Positions 4,425 through 7,588 of a stretch of 7,588 bases of DNA are shown here, piece after piece; the first letter of the stretch is position 1, and every line of letters begins with the position of its first letter. The translations under genes and the position numbers were made by a program. The stretch comes from an uncultured Bacilli bacterium. Lineage in GTDB: Bacteria > Bacillota_I > Bacilli_A > RF39 > UBA660. The stretch lies in the NCBI GenBank assembly GCA_910576985.1, contig CAJTLA010000060.1:1-7588 (forward strand). Direction: 5' to 3'. Below the pieces are notes generated by a model. The model searched no databases, was not told the DNA's origin, and saw only the letters and a program-made list of their open reading frames with translations.

Positions 4425-6188
4425 TTACTCTTTTTCCCTTCTCCACCTATTTATAGTGTCAGTTAAATCTATATCAACCCATGAATTATTCCACTCAGTA
4501 TAGAAATCTATGCTATCTGACTTTGGTTTTGGATTTGGTAAGTCCATTTGTATAATAGCTGGTATAGTAGTTGCATCTCCAACTATCAATGCTTCTCCAG
4601 CTGATAATGTGGGAAGTCCCTCAACTAATGAACTATTATTGTCCGGCAATAATCTCTTAACACAATTCTGATCGTTGAAATTTGTTAGTCTTAAAACCAC
4701 AAAATTATTACATTGGGAAAAAATAGTTTCTGAAACTTCAGATGGTCTTTGACTAACTACCATTAAACTTAATCCATATTTTCTTCCTTCCTTTGCAATC
4801 CTTTCAATAGACCTTTTTGCCGCATTGTACTCACTCCCACCTACCTTAGGAATATAATTATGCGCTTCCTCACAAACAATCATAAATGGAATATCATTTA
4901 ATTCATTATGAGCATGTTTATTTTTTGAATAGTGAAAAGCAAAGTCAAATATTAAGCGTGACACTAAACTAACTGTAATACTTAATACTTCAAAAGGAAT
5001 ACCACTTAAATCGATAATTGATACATTGGACTTATCAATATAACCAATAAATTGTTTTAATATTTCTGGAAAATCTCCTGTTTTATATTCTGTACCATCT
5101 GATTTTTTTGGTGATGTAATAAAGTCTAATCTTTTATCGCTTAGTTTTGTTTCTATTCTTGTAAGAAATCTTTCGAATTCCCCATTAAAAGGGCCATTAC
5201 TTGCTTTAGTAGCACCAGCAGTAGAAGATGGAATAAAATCAAATTTTTTATTCAAATATTCTTTAATATCTTCTATCAAATTCCCTTCTTTTGTCTTAGG
5301 TTTCCCATATTCGTTATCTAATTTACTTATTACCTCATTATTTAAATTATAAATAAAATTATATACCTCTCCAATCGAAAAATAAACTGGCATATCGTAT
5401 GTTACTTTTTTATCTGGATTATGCTTTTCTTTACTTAATATAACGGCACGTTTGAATTGTGAAATTTGATTATGAGAATTCATTTCGTTACTTTCTATAA
5501 AAAGGGACTCTAATTCTTCTGAATTCATTAACCAATATGGAATACACATTTTTTCTACATCTAATATATTTAAATGAAAATTTTGCTCATCACCTAAAGA
5601 AAAAGCATTTTTATACTCAGAATGAATATCAAAGATTATTATATGAGAATTTTTTTGATTGTCCTTATTTTTATTGGTCGCATTACTTATACCACATACT
5701 TCCTGTATCATTTTAGCAACAGCACAAGATTTTCCGCTACCAGTTGATCCAACCACACCAATATGCTTACTAAAAAAAGCATTTCCATTAACATAGTAAC
5801 TAACATCGTTATTATGTGACAATCTTCCCATATAATATGATGCAGTTTCTGTTGGTGAGAATATTTTATCAACTATATCAGAACTAGTAATATAAACTGG
5901 TTCTGTTGGTGAAGGAATATTTATACTTCCTTGTTTAAATATTACATTACTATCATCTTTAGTATAAGATCCAATAGGCTGAGTCTCAATATAATATTGT
6001 ATATCATCTCCATCGATAGTCTTTATATTTAATATAGTAGCTAAAATATAATTCAAATTTCCTTCTTGAATTGTAAGATATTTCCCTACTTTCAAACTTT
6101 CTTTATTATCCTCAAACGATTCTACATCATTTAATTTTATTTTTATTAATGCACCTGTGCTCTCCAACACTTTACCTATTTCTATCAT
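4425..6188 (-). CDS. herA: HerA-like hexameric ATPase/translocase (DUF87), defence type
   Basis: A 587-aa FtsK/HerA-superfamily motor expected to form a hexameric ring that pumps DNA or regulates a bound effector. Residues 1-110 form a beta-rich N-terminal HAS-barrel-like region. Walker A is GSTGSGKS (147-154, K153). IIIFDIHSEY (183-192) is the HerA-specific 'FD.H.EY' strand. The Walker B strand FMIVCEEAH (435-443) carries the acidic pair E440/E441, followed by ERIAKEGRKYGLSLMVVSQRPSEV (462-485), which holds the candidate arginine finger (R463 or R469) and sensor Gln480. Residues 160-380 hold a lineage-variable insert. The start is set by AGGAGG (6200-6195), six bases upstream and inside the end of the nuclease gene; only 2 nt separate the genes, so they are translated together. 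Pairing with a DUF4297-like nuclease and no NurA marks it as a defence HerA rather than the archaeal end-resection type. Confidence 0.92.
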   Translation of the reverse strand: MIEIGKVLESTGALIKIKLNDVESFEDNKESLKVGKYLTIQEGNLNYILATILNIKTIDGDDIQYYIETQPIGSYTKDDSNVIFKQGSINIPSPTEPVYITSSDIVDKIFSPTETASYYMGRLSHNNDVSYYVNGNAFFSKHIGVVGSTGSGKSCAVAKMIQEVCGISNATNKNKDNQKNSHIIIFDIHSEYKNAFSLGDEQNFHLNILDVEKMCIPYWLMNSEELESLFIESNEMNSHNQISQFKRAVILSKEKHNPDKKVTYDMPVYFSIGEVYNFIYNLNNEVISKLDNEYGKPKTKEGNLIEDIKEYLNKKFDFIPSSTAGATKASNGPFNGEFERFLTRIETKLSDKRLDFITSPKKSDGTEYKTGDFPEILKQFIGYIDKSNVSIIDLSGIPFEVLSITVSLVSRLIFDFAFHYSKNKHAHNELNDIPFMIVCEEAHNYIPKVGGSEYNAAKRSIERIAKEGRKYGLSLMVVSQRPSEVSETIFSQCNNFVVLRLTNFNDQNCVKRLLPDNNSSLVEGLPTLSAGEALIVGDATTIPAIIQMDLPNPKPKSDSIDFYTEWNNSWVDIDLTDTINRWRREKE

Positions 6189-6190
6189 TA

Positions 6191-7465
6191 TTATCCTCCT
6201 AAATAAAATACATCCATTAAATCCTTTGAACTTAATTTATTAACATTAATAGTATTAATTCCAGAATCATCATAATTTTCTATATCCACATCCCCAATAG
6301 TAATCAAGTCATCTGGTCTTCGTGGTACATTTGTTGTCAAATACGAATCAATATCATTATTCCTCATACAAATCTTTAGTTTATTTTCTGAACATCCAAA
6401 CAATTTATCTATATAAAATTTTCTTCCTGCTTCACCGTTTTCAAATTCTATTTTATAGGCACTGAATAACAAACTCTGCAATTCTAAATAATTATCTTCA
6501 TTATCTGTTTCTATAATGAACATAGGAAAATAATTAAGTTTTTTCTTACTACAATACTTCTTTAAATACTCCTTAATAAAAAATGCAATTTCTGAAACAC
6601 GATATCTAGATATATTTACAATTATAACTCTAAAACTATAATTGCTTTGCAATCTAACTCTTAAACTCTTTTTAATTTCTTCTTTGTATTTTTTTAAATC
6701 ACATAACTTACTTAACCATTTTGTATAAAGTAATTCTTTAATTGAATATACCTCATTCTTGAATAAATTACAATCAATAGTTCTTTGTTGCTCATCATCA
6801 TTAGCACTTAATTCTGCTACTTTTTGAAAAAAGTTCGGATAAATAATATTCTCTACTTCTTCTTCAGTATATCCATCATTACGAATTTTTTGTTTTATTG
6901 TTTCAACTAACAATTCCATTTTAGGTGCCGCTATCACTTGTGTTTTTTCAATAAAGCTATCTTTGCTAAATTTTAATAACGAATCGCCATTAACATTAAT
7001 ATAATTTGTTATTTCCACAATGTCATCATTTGTTAATTTGGATTTCTTACATAGTTTTTCGATTTCTTTGGGTAATTCAAATATTTGATGAAAATACTTT
7101 TTCACATATTCCTTGTTTTTTGTACTCAATATGTCATTTAAAACATCAACTGTAAACTCAATATTATTTTCTTCGGTCACACCACTATAATGAATATATA
7201 ACTTAAAATTAACATTTTCATATTTCATGTGTGAAATAATCATATCGAAAATTGGTTTAGCTAAAATACTTGGTGTTACATTTTGCGTCGATTCAAAATA
7301 CTTACACTGAATAGCTGTTATATTATCTTCTCGAATAACATCTATATCTTCTATACAGCCTTCTAAAGTTATTTTTGTTCCTGGTGAAGCATTCAACACC
7401 TCTAAGATACTTTTATTATGCTGATAATTAAAACCTTCAATTGTCTGTGTAGCTGTTCTATCCAA
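6191..7465 (-). CDS. DUF4297/Cap4-like PD-(D/E)XK nuclease effector paired with HerA
   Basis: A 424-aa protein. The N-terminus has the DUF4297/Cap4-type pattern: IEGFNYQHNKSILEVL (9-24), TLEGCIEDIDV (33-43; E35, D40, D42) and AIQCKYFES (51-59; Q53, K55), a QxK-type PD-(D/E)XK active site for double-stranded DNA cleavage. The C-terminal two thirds (about 100-424) are helical and charged without a motif I can name, and may bind HerA or sense phage. It is not long enough to carry an evident second enzymatic domain. The start codon is TTG at 7465-7463, supported by AGGAGG seven bases upstream. It is the first gene of the operon, 2 nt before herA. DUF4297-HerA pairs are known antiphage systems in which the ATPase assembles with and controls the nuclease; assignment here rests on the active-site motif and the neighbour, since overall similarity looks low. 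Confidence 0.8.
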   Translation of the reverse strand: MDRTATQTIEGFNYQHNKSILEVLNASPGTKITLEGCIEDIDVIREDNITAIQCKYFESTQNVTPSILAKPIFDMIISHMKYENVNFKLYIHYSGVTEENNIEFTVDVLNDILSTKNKEYVKKYFHQIFELPKEIEKLCKKSKLTNDDIVEITNYINVNGDSLLKFSKDSFIEKTQVIAAPKMELLVETIKQKIRNDGYTEEEVENIIYPNFFQKVAELSANDDEQQRTIDCNLFKNEVYSIKELLYTKWLSKLCDLKKYKEEIKKSLRVRLQSNYSFRVIIVNISRYRVSEIAFFIKEYLKKYCSKKKLNYFPMFIIETDNEDNYLELQSLLFSAYKIEFENGEAGRKFYIDKLFGCSENKLKICMRNNDIDSYLTTNVPRRPDDLITIGDVDIENYDDSGINTINVNKLSSKDLMDVFYLGG

Positions 7466-7472
7466 GTTAATA

Positions 7473-7478
7473 CCTCCT
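7473..7478 (-). promoter_or_regulatory. Strong ribosome binding site for a TTG start
   Basis: AGGAGG on the minus strand, seven bases before the TTG at 7465. No in-frame ATG lies nearby at comparable spacing, so the nuclease uses a weak start codon behind a near-perfect Shine-Dalgarno. Confidence 0.8.
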
Positions 7479-7488
7479 ATTAAGCAAA

Positions 7489-7514
7489 AAAATATCTTAA
7501 TAATAAGATATTTT
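7489..7514. repeat. 11-bp perfect palindrome over the -10 box (candidate operator)
   Basis: The arms AAAATATCTTA (7489-7499) and TAAGATATTTT (7504-7514) are exact reverse complements around a 4-nt centre. The predicted -10 box (7505-7500) falls in the centre, so a dimeric repressor binding here would block the promoter. On the minus strand it is followed by seven Ts, so a terminator for an upstream gene is the alternative; a stem with a single G-C pair would be weak. Confidence 0.6.
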
Positions 7515-7528
7515 CAGACTGTTGACAA
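7500..7528 (-). promoter_or_regulatory. SigA-type promoter of the nuclease-HerA operon
   Basis: On the minus strand TTGTCA (7528-7523, five of six matches) and TATTAT (7505-7500, five of six) are separated by exactly 17 bp. Transcription would start near 7493 and give a leader of roughly 28 nt containing the AGGAGG. Two inverted repeats overlap it, one over the -10 and one touching the -35. Confidence 0.6.
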
Positions 7529-7555
7529 ATAGGTAAATAATTTTACTTATTTGTC
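7524..7555. repeat. 14-bp imperfect palindrome at the -35 (operator or plus-strand terminator)
   Basis: The arms 7524-7537 and 7542-7555 pair over 14 positions with one G-T wobble (7532/7547) around TAAT. On the plus strand a run of six Ts follows (7556-7561), the layout of an intrinsic terminator for plus-strand transcription. Its proximal end overlaps the -35 box of the nuclease promoter, so a regulator-binding role is equally possible. Minus-strand DNA to the right (7556-7588) is open in two frames, but too little is visible to call an upstream gene. Confidence 0.55.
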
Positions 7556-7588
7556 TTTTTTAAGATTCTTTTACACTTAATATAGTAA

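Noticed and set aside
1..7588. CRISPR array, tRNA or rRNA genes, IS element with terminal repeats
   Set aside because: I saw no regularly spaced repeats, tRNA-like T-arm or anticodon structure, rRNA segment, or DDE transposase. The only repeats are the three cassette copies.

Overview
The window is very AT-rich and all convincing genes lie on the minus strand. Shine-Dalgarno sites are strong (AGGAGG, GGAGG, AAGGAG), TAA, TAG and TGA all act as stops, and Trp is encoded by TGG. This fits an AT-rich Bacillota (Firmicutes) genome with the standard code, probably a Clostridia- or Erysipelotrichia-like gut bacterium. The Tn4451/TnpX-type serine recombinase and a DUF6870-like small protein mark it as an accessory, mobile-element region.

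In the direction of transcription (high to low coordinates) there are three blocks. Block 1 (7588-4393) is a two-gene operon. It has a near-consensus sigma-70-type promoter overlapped by two palindromes, a TTG-started PD-(D/E)XK nuclease-like protein resembling DUF4297/Cap4-type nucleases, and a HerA/DUF87 hexameric ATPase 2 nt downstream. A clear intrinsic terminator closes it. This architecture matches known DUF4297-HerA antiphage defence modules, though the nuclease is divergent. Block 2 (4390-1540) has an extended -10 promoter with a decayed copy of a small leader gene, then a DUF4365 nuclease-like protein, a translationally coupled 132-aa protein of unknown function, and a large serine recombinase that lacks most of the usual C-terminal coiled-coil region. 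Block 3 (1531-1) repeats the promoter/small-gene cassette, this time with an intact 43-aa reading frame. It continues through a third partial copy of the cassette core and a second promoter into an operon of a DUF6870-like protein, a calcineurin-like metallophosphoesterase and the first 24 codons of an ASCH-domain-like protein cut by the window edge.

The most unusual structure is the cassette found at about 1425-1531 and 4291-4390, with a core fragment at 1269-1291. Both long copies share TGATATAATTAA, a Shine-Dalgarno, a related short reading frame and an ATCAA-N4-TTGAT palindrome. They bracket the DUF4365 / unknown / recombinase block exactly, as expected of attachment-site-like repeats flanking a roughly 2.9-kb mobile defence cassette. 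The two nuclease modules are separately promoted. They probably represent stacked defence cargo, the second carried with its own recombinase.
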